64,000 nucleotides of DNA from an uncultured Eubacteriales bacterium (GTDB lineage: Bacteria; Bacillota; Clostridia; Christensenellales; Aristaeellaceae): NCBI GenBank assembly GCA_900553315.1, contig USCW01000001.1:50426-114425 (forward strand), in the 5' to 3' direction. This document shows positions 35,116 through 44,900 of this stretch, one piece after another (positions within the stretch are counted from its first letter, which is position 1; every line of letters begins with the position of its first letter). The notes below the pieces were generated by a model. It made no database searches and was not told the origin of the DNA. It worked only from the letters and a program-made list of their open reading frames with translations. Position numbers and translations under genes: made by a program.

Positions 35116-36192
35116 ATGAAAAGACTATTAGAACATGCACAGCGCTATCCCGCTTGGCAAGCGCAGGATGTGTTGAAACTTTTATATCAGCGTTATCTTG
35201 GGTGCGGGCATTTTGCACCCAGCGAGGATGCTGCACATGTGCGCATGATGCAGGAATGGGAAGATGTTACAGCGGATACCTCACTCCCCCTGGTCGAAGC
35301 GTTAGGCGACGGTTATGTACGCATTCATCTTGCGGCCGCTAAAGCAGCCGGTATTTCTCCCGAAACGCTGGTCAAGCTGTTTCTTGCTTCTGCGCATATG
35401 CCCACCGCTGCGGCACGAGAGACCTTACTGCAAGCTGTTCATCATCTGAACATGAACAGTTTAGGTGTTGATCCGCAGGAATGGGAAGCACTTCTCCGTG
35501 ACTGGGAATCTGCCGGAATGCCCGCCGTCAGTCACTCGGAGGCTTATCGAGCAGCTTATCATCCAGCCTATCGCGTAGTAGAAAGCCGCTTTGCCCATTG
35601 GCTTCTGCCCATGGATTGGATTTACAAGCAGATGCAGCAGAAGCCCTGCATGACGCTTGCCATTGATGGGCGCAGCGGCTCCGGAAAAAGCTGCTTCGCC
35701 GCTTGTCTGATAGATGCCTTCGGTGCCTCCGTTGCACATATGGACGACTTTTTCCTGCCGGCGGATCGCAAAACACCTGAGCGGCTCGCTCGACCGGGCG
35801 GGAACGTAGACATTGAGCGATTCCGACAGGAGGTATTGCAGCCGCTGTCGGAAGGACAAGACGTAAGCTATCATCCCTTTTCCTGTCGCACCGGTATGCT
35901 GTCCAGCGAAGCCATCGCGTTCCCCAAAACGCCGCTCATGGTTGTCGAGGGCTCCTACAGCCTCCACCCTGCAGGAAATTTCGCCTATGACGGCGCGATT
36001 TTCTTAAGTGTCGCGCCCGAAGTCCAACGCGAACGCATTCGAAAACGCAACGGAGATGCCATGCTCCAACGATTTGAGCAGGAATGGATTCCGCTTGAGG
36101 AGAAGTATTTCCGTGCGCTTCGCATTCCGGAAAAGGCGGACATTTGCTATGACAGCGAAACCCGTCAGCTGCTTGCACCCTTCCAAGTGTGA
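35116..36192 (+). CDS. Uridine kinase-like P-loop kinase with an N-terminal extension
   Basis: A 358-residue protein. From about residue 180 it is a nucleoside/PRK-type kinase: Walker A DGRSGSGKSCFA, HMDDFFLPADRKTPERL, GGNVDIERF, VVEGSYSLHP and the lid Arg-rich segment RERIRKRNG. The first 175 residues are helical (QRYPAWQAQDVLKLLYQRYL, SAHMPTAAARETLLQAVHHL) and I do not recognise them. Uridine kinases phosphorylate uridine or related small molecules with NTP; the true substrate here is open. GGAGG precedes the ATG. Confidence 0.82.
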   Translation: MKRLLEHAQRYPAWQAQDVLKLLYQRYLGCGHFAPSEDAAHVRMMQEWEDVTADTSLPLVEALGDGYVRIHLAAAKAAGISPETLVKLFLASAHMPTAAARETLLQAVHHLNMNSLGVDPQEWEALLRDWESAGMPAVSHSEAYRAAYHPAYRVVESRFAHWLLPMDWIYKQMQQKPCMTLAIDGRSGSGKSCFAACLIDAFGASVAHMDDFFLPADRKTPERLARPGGNVDIERFRQEVLQPLSEGQDVSYHPFSCRTGMLSSEAIAFPKTPLMVVEGSYSLHPAGNFAYDGAIFLSVAPEVQRERIRKRNGDAMLQRFEQEWIPLEEKYFRALRIPEKADICYDSETRQLLAPFQV

Positions 36193-36419
36193 TAATCGCT
36201 CGTATGCTTGCCTGCATGGCGTAAACGACTCAACACGGCGGAATACTGACCGTGACGTAACTGCGGAAGCGGTGCCGACCGTACCTCTTCGGGCGACTCT
36301 GGCTGTATTATGACGGCTTCATGGTTTTCTGCCGGATGCTGGCATTGCCACCAGATCCATTGTTCTTTTTGTTCCTGTGGACTAAGCGCCGCAAAGGGTG
36401 ACGTTTGATGTTCCTTCAC
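36165..36419 (-). CDS. Possible small hypothetical protein overlapping the kinase 3' end
   Basis: An 84-residue frame with a GTG start behind GGGAGG at good spacing. The sequence (FAALSPQEQKEQWIWWQCQ; LRHGQYSAVLSRLRHAGK) is not low-complexity and looks protein-like, with a Trp-rich helix and a basic C-terminus. It fills the otherwise empty gap 36193-36508 and runs 28 bases into the end of the convergent kinase gene. No family recognised; it could be a chance frame. Confidence 0.5.
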   Translation of the reverse strand: MKEHQTSPFAALSPQEQKEQWIWWQCQHPAENHEAVIIQPESPEEVRSAPLPQLRHGQYSAVLSRLRHAGKHTSDYHTWKGASS

Positions 36420-36508
36420 GTTGATCCCTCCCTGTTTTCTTTCAGACACTATTCATTTTATGCCGCAGCCCTATTAAGTGGTGCGGCTCTGCGAAGGAGG
36501 TTCCACTT

Positions 36509-37156
36509 ATGAGCATTACTGGAAAGACAAAGAAAATAACACTCGGCGAACGCACGCTGATTCTGCATAATCAGCGCTGCAAGGAATGGACACATCCTTA
36601 TCCCTATGAGGATCATGGCAACCTTTCCAACTCTGGATGCGGCATTTTTGCGCTGTGCCATGCCGCACAATGGCTGACGGGACATTGTCCGGACGCGGAA
36701 CATCTGGCGGATTTTTCTGTGCGCGAAGGAGGCCGCGGTGATGATGGTACGGATCGTCCGGCGCTCCTGCACGCGCTGATGCTGCGGGGGGAAAATGTTC
36801 CGCTGGGCTTTACCTATCATGAGGATGGCTTGCGCAATGATCTGGAAACGCTATATACACATATTGCCGTGGAGAAAGGCGCAGCGCTGTGCAATCTGCG
36901 CGTAGGACATATTGTTGCGCTCGTCGCGGCCCGTGAGGTGGACGGCAAGCGGCAGTTACTGGCGATTGACAGCTATAGCGAAAGCGCCTCTGAAAAGGTA
37001 CGTGATTATGTGCAGGAGGTATTGCCCGACTCGCAAATTGACTATCTTGTAAAAAACGCAAACGGTCTTGTCGTTGGTGAAAATAGCTGTTATGCCATGT
37101 TCTGGGTAGACGCCGCTCTGCCGCGGGACTTCAATTTGCTTCATCGAATCGTTTGA
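36509..37156 (+). CDS. C39-like (papain-fold) cysteine peptidase family protein
   Basis: A 215-residue protein without signal peptide. NSGCGIFALCHAAQWLTG places a Cys (residue 44) at the start of a helix, and VGHIVALVAAREVDGKRQLL places His134 before paired strands with AIDSYSES (Asp) after; this Cys-His-Asp layout matches C39/papain-like peptidases. Being without an export signal it would act in the cytosol, or it may be a pseudo-peptidase. AAGGAGG precedes the ATG. The epimerase gene follows 15 bases later, suggesting a two-gene unit. Confidence 0.7.
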   Translation: MSITGKTKKITLGERTLILHNQRCKEWTHPYPYEDHGNLSNSGCGIFALCHAAQWLTGHCPDAEHLADFSVREGGRGDDGTDRPALLHALMLRGENVPLGFTYHEDGLRNDLETLYTHIAVEKGAALCNLRVGHIVALVAAREVDGKRQLLAIDSYSESASEKVRDYVQEVLPDSQIDYLVKNANGLVVGENSCYAMFWVDAALPRDFNLLHRIV

Positions 37157-37171
37157 CAGGAGGATATCATA

Positions 37172-38065
37172 ATGTCCAACATTGAGAAGGTTGCTCTCCA
37201 TTACGGAGACAGCCGTGCGGAAGTACGGCTGCGCGGTGCGCAGATTTGCTCATTTCACGGAAGCGACGGCCGTGAAGTTATTTGGCAGGCAGACCCTGCC
37301 GTATGGGCGCAACACGCACCGGTGCTGTTTCCTGTATGCGGCTCGGTAAAAGACGACCACGTCAAGATTGGCGGTATTTCTTATCCCATGCGCAAACACG
37401 GCTTCACCCGTGAGGCAAGCTTTGAAATCGGCAAACAGGGTGATGACTTCGTGGAGCTTGTCCTCGGCCCTACAGAAGCCTCAAAAGAAATGTATCCCTT
37501 TGATTTTCGCTTTCATGTGACTTACAGCCTGTTTGAAAACGGCTATACCACCACTTTCCTTGTGGAGAATCGCTCTAACCGCGTCATGCCCTTTTGTGTC
37601 GGCGGGCATCCCGCATTTATCTGTCCCATGGAACAGGATGCAAAATTTGAGGACTATCAATTAGTATTTCCACAGGTGGAGGATGGCAAAAATGCGCTGG
37701 CCCCTACGGGAAAACTCATTGACGGATGGGATTATATTCCCGGCTTTCATAACGCTGCAACCCTTCCGTTGCGTCATGAGCTGTTTGACGAGCGTGATGC
37801 GCTGCTATTTACTGAGCTGAAAAGCCGAAGTGTAAAGCTGGTTCATCGTGACAGCAGAAAAGGATTGAACTTTGAGTTCCCGAAGATGGAGGTGCTTGCT
37901 GTCTGGTCTAAGCCTCATGCAAACGCGGACTATGTTTGTCTCGAACCGTGGCATGGCATTCCTGAGTGTGTCGGCGAGAGCGGCAACATGGAAGATAAGC
38001 CCTTTGTAACGTTACTAGCGCCCGGGCATTGCTATAAAACATGGTTTACCGTCACGCTGATTTGA
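37172..38065 (+). CDS. Aldose 1-epimerase family protein (LacX/YeaD-like)
   Basis: A 297-residue galactose-mutarotase-like protein: MRKHGFTREASFE and GGHPAFICPM carry the conserved His residues, and YVCLEPWHGIPE carries the catalytic-base Glu. The family interconverts alpha and beta anomers of sugars or sugar phosphates. This subtype resembles LacX-type proteins of Firmicutes whose substrate is unclear. AGGAGG lies before the ATG. It is the last gene of the unit before a bidirectional terminator. Confidence 0.88.
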   Translation: MSNIEKVALHYGDSRAEVRLRGAQICSFHGSDGREVIWQADPAVWAQHAPVLFPVCGSVKDDHVKIGGISYPMRKHGFTREASFEIGKQGDDFVELVLGPTEASKEMYPFDFRFHVTYSLFENGYTTTFLVENRSNRVMPFCVGGHPAFICPMEQDAKFEDYQLVFPQVEDGKNALAPTGKLIDGWDYIPGFHNAATLPLRHELFDERDALLFTELKSRSVKLVHRDSRKGLNFEFPKMEVLAVWSKPHANADYVCLEPWHGIPECVGESGNMEDKPFVTLLAPGHCYKTWFTVTLI

Positions 38066-38077
38066 TGTAGAAATAGT

Positions 38078-38134
38078 AAAAGACCCCTTGCTGTGCCTCT
38101 CTGAAGATGAAAACACAGCAAAGGGTCTTTTTTC
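38078..38134 (+). terminator. Bidirectional terminator between the epimerase gene and the secreted protein gene
   Basis: Eighteen-base arms (38078-38095 and 38114-38131) pair with one mismatch around an 18-base loop; TTTTTT follows on the plus strand, and AAAA precedes the left arm for the minus strand. Confidence 0.85.
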
Positions 38135-38142
38135 TTGTCTGC

Positions 38143-39216
38143 TTATTCCGGCAAATGGAGCAGCATGATTTCACAAACATGATCGGTAGTGGGATCAACG
38201 GTAATCGCAATCGTGCGGCTGAGATCGTCAAACAGTCGATAAACGATACCGTCACTCTGCTCCTCCACCAGATAATCCATATTTGTCAATGCCGTCAACA
38301 GCTCATTTTCGGGCATTCCCATAGAAAGCCCACCGGATAGCTCGAAGCTTGCATCGCAGCTGCGGCTGTCTACCATCAACATATACACCAAACCATCCTC
38401 TGCGGCACAGGCATTCGCCGTCGGATTAAAGAGGCCGATCATTACATTCCCACCCATAGGCAGCTGCATCGGCAGATTATCCAGCGTTTCACCGGATGCA
38501 ATTTGATGGGTCACGTCAAACAGCGGCTTCCAGCCCTCTGCAGCACAAAGCCTGTACGGCATCGGCAGCTGATAGAGTTCTCCGTTCAGCCGCACATGAA
38601 ACGCATCCAGATGCTTTCCGAGGCTCTCCGGCTGTTCATAATCGAAATCCATGCTTGGCTGTTCGGTTGGAGCAGCCTTCCTTGCAACGGGCTCAGGCGA
38701 CGTAAAACTCCGCAAGGTTACGGATGTCACGCTGCCGTCCTCTGTGTCAACCGTGAAGCTCAACTTATCAAAAAAGTCCTTACCTCCATAAAGCAGCTCC
38801 TCGCGCTCGGGCGTTTCTGCATGCAGATCGCTTGGCGTTCCTAACTGATCGTAAACCGTTTCCCATGAATTTGGAAGCGCTAATCCACCAGGAAGAATAA
38901 CATCTTCCGCAAAGTCCTTTGTAAAGGTGATTTGACCGACATAACAGTCACGTTTCTGCAGATCATTCATGGATAAATTGATAATCTGCACCTGACAGCT
39001 TGCGCTTCCGCGGCGCAGTTCATCTGCAAGCGTATAAGAACCCGGTGACAAAATTTCCTCCGGGTGATTGATCTCCCAGCCGTCATCTAGCAGTTCCGCC
39101 AGCGCAAAGGGTAGCGTATAGCTCGTTCCATCCAGAATGAAGGACTCCTCCGCCTGCGCGGCGGACGCAGCCATCAGGAATACAGTAGTGAACAACAAGA
39201 TACAAAACCGTTTCAT
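38143..39216 (-). CDS. Secreted protein with two related domains, function unknown
   Basis: A 357-residue protein with a signal peptide (MKRFCILLFTTVFLMAAS, cleavage after AQA). Two similar halves follow: residues about 28-165 (GTSYTLPFALAELLDDGW...GQITFTKDF) and about 215-357 (GELYQLPMPYRLCAAEGW...VYMLMVDSRS), each pairing a Y-x-LP motif and a Gly-Trp with a later strand-rich part ending in a helix (LPNSWETVYDQLG; GMPENELLTALTN). A Pro/Ala/Glu linker joins them. The layout is like other secreted Clostridia proteins that I cannot name. GGAGGGAG precedes the start. Confidence 0.82.
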   Translation of the reverse strand: MKRFCILLFTTVFLMAASAAQAEESFILDGTSYTLPFALAELLDDGWEINHPEEILSPGSYTLADELRRGSASCQVQIINLSMNDLQKRDCYVGQITFTKDFAEDVILPGGLALPNSWETVYDQLGTPSDLHAETPEREELLYGGKDFFDKLSFTVDTEDGSVTSVTLRSFTSPEPVARKAAPTEQPSMDFDYEQPESLGKHLDAFHVRLNGELYQLPMPYRLCAAEGWKPLFDVTHQIASGETLDNLPMQLPMGGNVMIGLFNPTANACAAEDGLVYMLMVDSRSCDASFELSGGLSMGMPENELLTALTNMDYLVEEQSDGIVYRLFDDLSRTIAITVDPTTDHVCEIMLLHLPE

Positions 39217-39371
39217 CGTAAACGGCTCCCTCCTTTTTGCAGTCCCGTATCATAGCACAGGCCCTCCGCCTTGTCAACGTTTGGCAAAGAATAGAATTTT
39301 TCAAGAGAAAACGGGAGCTTTTACACACAGAAGAGACATGCTTAATTACGAACTTTTTTGTGCAAACCCTC

Positions 39372-39400
39372 TTCCAATATTCGCAATCCTGTGATATAAT
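39372..39400 (+). promoter_or_regulatory. Putative purR promoter
   Basis: TTCCAA (39372-39377), 17 bases and a perfect TATAAT (39395-39400), about 38 bases before the GTG start. The -35 is weak. Confidence 0.55.
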
Positions 39401-39437
39401 TATCCGGATTTCAAGTTTCAAAAGGAGCGAGACAGCC

Positions 39438-40259
39438 GTGGAGAAGATTCGCCGCAATGAGCGCATGAGCGCGATGATGAAGATACTTTCCGCCTCCCCC
39501 AACCGCATTTTTACTCTTTCCTATTTTTGTGATATGTTCGGTGCAGCCAAATCGACCATGAGCGAGGACATTGACATTCTGCGGGACGTTGTCAAGACCT
39601 TCCATCTGGGCGAGTTGGAAACCGTGACTGGGGCCGCAGGAGGCGTGCGCTATCGCGCTAAAGTGGATCGTGCCGCAGCGCTGGATTACATCAACAGCCT
39701 ATGTGAGCGGCTGAGCGGTGAAAACCGCGTGCTGCCTGGCAGTTTCCTCTATTATTCGGATATTCTTTCCGCGCCGCAGATCGTGCAGCGTATGGGCGAG
39801 ATACTTGCGACTGAATACTATGAACAGGCTCCGGATTTCGTGCTGACCATGGAAACCAAGGGCATCCCTGTCGCGCTGATGACCGCCAACGCACTGGGTG
39901 TGCCGCTGGTCATTGCCCGCCGCTCCAGCAAGGTTTATGAGGGCTCTGCGGTGAACATCAACTATGTGTCCGGCTCCTCCGGGAACATTGAAACCATGTC
40001 ATTGTCTCGCCGTGCCGTCAAGGAAGGTCAGCGTGCGCTGATTATCGACGACTTCCTCAAGGGCGGCGGGACCGCCAAGGGTATGGTAGATTTGATGCAC
40101 GAATTCAATGTAGAGGTTGTGGGCATTGGCTTTGTTATGGCTACCGCTCACCCGGAGAAGAAGCGCATTCAGGGCGAAAAATCCCTGATGGTTATGGAAA
40201 TCACGCAGGATGAAAATCCTGTAGCGAAAATTACTCCCGCTGATTGGCTGAAAAGCTGA
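39438..40259 (+). CDS. purR: Purine operon repressor PurR
   Basis: A 273-residue PurR of the Firmicute type: an N-terminal winged helix (IRRNERMSAMMKILSASPNR, AAKSTMSEDIDILRD, VTGAAGGVRYRAK) joined to a phosphoribosyltransferase-like domain with the PRPP motif ALIIDDFLKGGGTAKGM. It represses purine genes and is released by PRPP. The start is GTG behind AAAGGAG; 67 upstream codons of the open frame lie in the promoter. In Bacillus purR also lies just ahead of the spoVG-glmU region. Confidence 0.95.
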   Translation: MEKIRRNERMSAMMKILSASPNRIFTLSYFCDMFGAAKSTMSEDIDILRDVVKTFHLGELETVTGAAGGVRYRAKVDRAAALDYINSLCERLSGENRVLPGSFLYYSDILSAPQIVQRMGEILATEYYEQAPDFVLTMETKGIPVALMTANALGVPLVIARRSSKVYEGSAVNINYVSGSSGNIETMSLSRRAVKEGQRALIIDDFLKGGGTAKGMVDLMHEFNVEVVGIGFVMATAHPEKKRIQGEKSLMVMEITQDENPVAKITPADWLKS

Positions 40260-40276
40260 CAAAGGAGGGCGCAACG

Positions 40277-41284
40277 GTGAAAACCATCGCATTGATTCTG
40301 GCCGCAGGACGTGAAAATCAGATGCGTTCTGAACGCGCCAAGGAACTGCATCAGCTGCTTGGCAAATCTATGCTGGATACGACGGCAGAGACGCTTCGAC
40401 CGCTAGCCGAACGAACGATTGTTGTGCTGGGCCATCATGCGCAGGAGCTTTCTCCTGCGCTCCCTGACTGGTGCCAGAGCTGCGTGCAGGACTTTACACT
40501 CGGTCTTGGTACGGCCAAGGCTGTCATGGCGGCACTCCCTATGATTGAAGCAGATACCCGGGTGCTGATTACTTCCGGTGATAAGCCCTGCATTTCGCAG
40601 GAGTCCTATCGGCATCTGCTGGACGCGGTGGACGGTACGACCTATTGCGCGGCAGTACTATATGCAGATCGGCGTGACCCGGAGGGCTATGACCGTGTGA
40701 TTTTCGATGGCGACGGCGATGTAAAACGCATTGCACATAGTGCAGAGCTACTGCCACCTGAGGAGGATATTCCTTCAGTCAATGCCTGTGTTTATTGCTT
40801 CTCCGGTAAAGCGCTTCGTCAGGCGCTCCCGGATATGCGCCCCAATGCAAAGCGGATTTACCACATCAGCGATCTGATCGGCCAGCTGGCGGAAGTTGGA
40901 CAACGAATTGCGGCTGTTCAGGCAGAGCAGCCGCAGGAAGCAAAGCTGATCGTCAACCGAGCTGATCTTGCTGAAGCGACTGCCTTTATCGTTCATCGGC
41001 ATTGTGAGGCACTGATGCGTTCCGGTGTGACGCTGCTTGATCCCGCGCATACTTATGTGGAAGGCGATGTAACGGTCGGTCAGGATACGGTTATTTATCC
41101 GGGGTGCGTATTGCAGCGCGGAACGACTATCGGCGCACGATGCGTGCTCTATCCCGGCTGCCGCTTGGCTCGCACAACCGTAGGAAATGACGCTGTTTTG
41201 GAACAGGTCGTTGCAGAGGACAGCACCATCGCGTCAGGCACCCATGTAGGGCCGTTTGTCTATTTGCAAGGAAAAAATTGCTGA
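40277..41284 (+). CDS. glmU: Truncated, divergent GlmU (uridylyltransferase-like domain plus a short beta-helix)
   Basis: A 335-residue GlmU relative; ordinary GlmU is about 450-460. The N-terminal domain keeps LILAAG, LGLGTAKA, the GD of TSGDKPC and a late Asn (KLIVNRADLAE), but the signature GxGTRM is changed to GRENQM, losing the conserved Arg. The C-terminal left-handed helix begins (YVEGDVTVGQDTVIYPGCVL) but stops at VGPFVYLQGKNC, so the acetyltransferase active site is missing. No remnants of the missing part are seen before pth. Start GTG behind AAGGAGG. It lies between purR and pth, where full glmU stands in Bacillus. Activity is doubtful; a sugar-nucleotide or regulatory role is possible. 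Confidence 0.8.
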   Translation: MKTIALILAAGRENQMRSERAKELHQLLGKSMLDTTAETLRPLAERTIVVLGHHAQELSPALPDWCQSCVQDFTLGLGTAKAVMAALPMIEADTRVLITSGDKPCISQESYRHLLDAVDGTTYCAAVLYADRRDPEGYDRVIFDGDGDVKRIAHSAELLPPEEDIPSVNACVYCFSGKALRQALPDMRPNAKRIYHISDLIGQLAEVGQRIAAVQAEQPQEAKLIVNRADLAEATAFIVHRHCEALMRSGVTLLDPAHTYVEGDVTVGQDTVIYPGCVLQRGTTIGARCVLYPGCRLARTTVGNDAVLEQVVAEDSTIASGTHVGPFVYLQGKNC

Positions 41285-41400
41285 ACTGTTTTACAGTCAG
41301 CAGGATTACCACCGGATGAAATCGAATGAAACTACTGCGCGGGGCGGGATAATCTCCCTCCCCGCGAAATGGCGTTTTGGAAAAGGGAGGACGATTCCCA

Positions 41401-41978
41401 TGGAAAAAGAAACTTGGCTTGTTGTTGGGTTAGGAAACCCCGGCACTACCTATGCACATACCCGCCACAATGTGGGTTTTGATGTAACCGATATACTGAG
41501 CCGTCGCTGGAACGCTCCCCTCACCAAGAAAAAGTGCAAGGGAGAACTGGCCGAAATCGCCTTCGAGGATAAGCGCGTCGTGCTGTGTCAGCCGCAGACC
41601 TTCATGAATCTGAGCGGCGAATGCGTTGCCGAGCTACTCAACTGGTATAAAGCTCCCTTGGAGCATCTGCTGATTATTTATGATGATATTGATCTTCCGC
41701 TTTCGAAGCTTCGCGTTCGAAAATCCGGCAGCGCCGGAACACACAACGGTATGCGCTCCATTGTAGCAAACGTTCCCGGTCAAAACTTCCCGCGCATTCG
41801 CGTTGGCGTAGGTGCAAAACCTGAAGGCTGGGATTTGGCAGACTGGGTACTTAGCCGCTATACCACACGTGAGGAACAAGACGCGATGCACGAGGCCTTT
41901 GAGGCTGCGGCCGACTGCGTAGAGACTTGGTTGCGCAAGGGAATCGATGAAGCCATGCAGCAGTATAATCACAAGTAA
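41401..41978 (+). CDS. pth: Peptidyl-tRNA hydrolase
   Basis: A 192-residue Pth with WLVVGLGNPGTTYAHTRHNVGF (catalytic His in RHNVGF), QTFMNLSG, YDDIDLPLSKLRVRKSGSAG and HNGMRSI. It frees tRNA from prematurely released peptidyl-tRNA. The start at 41401 has GGAGGA upstream; the longer frame is spurious. mfd follows 16 bases later, as in Bacillus, but the small gene fin that lies between them there is absent. Confidence 0.96.
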
Positions 41979-41994
41979 TCCATAGGAGGCTAGC

Positions 41995-44900
41995 ATGAAT
42001 CAGGGCTTATTGACTGGTGAAAAAACCGCTGCCGTTCAAAAGCTGCTTGAGGCCTTACAACAAAAGAAAACAACCGCCGTTTACGATCTTCCCGAAAGTC
42101 AAGCTATTTATCTGGCGGCGCTGATAACCCGAATTACTGGAAAACGTGTCCTGCTTGTACTTCCGAACGATCTGGCTGCAAGCAAGGCAACAGAGGATGC
42201 ACAGCAGCTGGTGGGGAGTGCTTCTGCATGCTTACCCGGCGGTGAGATCGAGCTTGGCCGCGGCGTTTCCAGTCATGAAAACACATGGCGCAGATTAGAA
42301 ACGCTTCAAAAAGTCGTCAGCGGCGAGACAAAGCTGCTCTGTGTCTCTATGGATGCCATGCTTCGATGCATGGCTTCTCCGGATCAATTCAAACAAGCGC
42401 TGCTGCGCCTTGCTCCGGGGGATCGTATCATGCCGGATCAGCTGATGTCCCAGTTGCTTCGTATGGGCTATGAGCGTGTGGAAATGGTCGAAGGTAAGGG
42501 ACAATGTGCCCTGCGCGGCTCCATTGTAGACTGTTATCCCCCCGCCGGGAGTGTCGCACTTCGTTTGGAATTTTTTGATGACGAAGTGGATTCTATCCGT
42601 ACCTTTGACTGTATCAGCCAGCGCAGTCAGGAAAAGCTTAAAAACTGCATGCTTTCCCCTGCAACTGAAATTGTATTGGCTGAAAGTGACGCTCCTGCCG
42701 CAGCAGATCGACTTCGGCAAGCGATTAGTACGCTTGGGCAGGATGCGCCCAAGGTAAATGCGTTATTTGATAACCTTCCGCCCCTTCCGGAGGATGACGA
42801 AGAACTCCCCTCTTTTTTCGATCAGGAGATTTCTCCGCGAGTACAATCCGCTCAGCTTGCCGCGGATGTCGAGCGCCGTACATCGCAGCTGCTATCGGAG
42901 GCTGACCTGCTGGAAAGCGGCATTCCCTTCAAGCGGATGGCCGCATGGCTCCCTATTTTGCTGCCGCAGACCTGCTCCGTGATTGACTGGTATGATGCAC
43001 CCTATGTTTTCATGGTGCAGCCAGATCAGTTGCGTCAACGCTGTGATGAGCGGCGCGCAGGCTTTGCAGAAGAGCTGCAAAATGCCATGGAACACGGCGA
43101 CGCTGTTCCAGCACAGGAACAGTTGCTCATGACCTATGATGAGGTGCTTGCGACCCTGCAAGGGCACAGTCTCGTTGTCCTTTCCGAGTTTCTTCGCGGC
43201 ATGGGCGGCATTCAGCCTGAAGTCATGATTCAACTGGGCAGTCGCGGCGTGGCTGGGTATCAAGGGCAGGTAAAAGTGCTGGCTGCAGACTGCGAAAAAT
43301 GGCGGCGTGAAGGGAATTGCGTCGTGTTGCTGTCTGGCGGCGTAGCGCGTGGCAAGCGTCTTACGGATGCGCTGACGGAGCTTGGAACACCCGTGACCTT
43401 CTGCGAAGAGCTGAGCAGTAATCTGATTCTTGGCGAAGTGCTCGTCCTGCCCATGACGCTGTCCAAGGGTTTCCTATGGCCGGAGGCTAAGCTGGTTGTC
43501 GTATCCGATACCGATCTATACGGTGCTGGCTATCGGCGCACAAAGACCCGAAAAACCAGCGGTGAACGCATTGCCACCTTTACCGACTTGAAGGTCGGCG
43601 ATTACGTGGTACACGAGGATCATGGCGTTGGCATTTATCAGGGCACTATTCGTCTACAAAGCGAGGGCACTTATCGGGATTATTTGGCTATTCAATATCA
43701 GGGAGCCGATAAGCTCTATGTGCCTATTGAACAACTGGATCGTGTCCAGCGATATATCGGCAATCCCAATGCCCTGCCGAAGCTGAACCGACTAGGCGGC
43801 GGCGAATGGCAGAAGCAAAAGAGCAAAGTCAAGGCTGGTTTGAAGGAGCTTGCCTTCGATTTGGTCAAGCTGTATGCCTCCCGCGAACAGCATAAGGGGC
43901 ACGCTTTTGGTACGGATACGACTTGGCAAAAGCAGTTTGAGGATCAATTCCCCTATGAGCTTACGCCCGATCAGGAGCAATCCGTGCGCGAGATCACCCG
44001 CGATATGGAGTCCGACCGCAACATGGATCGTCTGCTTTGCGGCGACGTAGGCTATGGTAAAACGGAGGTCAGTCTGCGTGCCGCTTTCAAAGCCGTGATG
44101 GATGGTAAACAGGTTGCGCTGCTCGCACCCACAACGATTCTTGCGCAACAGCACTTCAACACTGTCAAGCGGCGTTTTGAGCATTTTCCGGTGGAATGCG
44201 AAGTATTAAGCCGATTCCGCACTGCCAAAGAACAGAAGGATATTCTCAGGCGATTGAACGAAGGGAAAATTGACATTCTAGTTGGCACACATCGCTTGCT
44301 GGCAAAGGATGTGCATTTCAAAGATTTGGGTCTGCTGATTGTTGACGAAGAGCAGCGTTTCGGCGTAGCGCACAAGGAAATTATCAAGAACATGAAAAAT
44401 GAAATGGATGTGCTGACGCTGTCGGCTACGCCCATTCCCCGGACGCTGCATATGTCCATGGTAGGCATTCGTGATATGAGTGTACTGGAAACGCCGCCGG
44501 AGGAACGTTTGCCGGTACAGACCCATGTTGTAGAATACTCTGATGCTGTCATTCGTGACGCAATTCTTCGTGAGCTGAGCCGTGGCGGACGGGTTTACTT
44601 CCTGTACAACCGTGTTCATTCTATTGAACAATTTTATACACGGCTGCGGGCGCTGGTACCCGAGGCACGCATCGGCATTGCGCATGGGCAGATGAAGGAG
44701 CACGGTCTAGAAGACGTGATGATGGACTTTTACAGCGGCAATTATGACGTGCTTCTCTGTACAACCATTATCGAAAGCGGTTTGGACGTGCCCAGTGCAA
44801 ACACGCTGATTGTCTTTGACGCAGATCGGTTCGGTCTCAGCCAACTTTATCAGTTGCGAGGACGCGTTGGCCGAAGCAACCGTCAGGCCTATGCTTATTT

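Noticed and set aside
40277..41400. Reading the short glmU as a recent frameshift
   Set aside because: I looked for the missing helix coils in the 116 bases before pth and saw none; the signature motif is changed as well, so older divergence is more likely.
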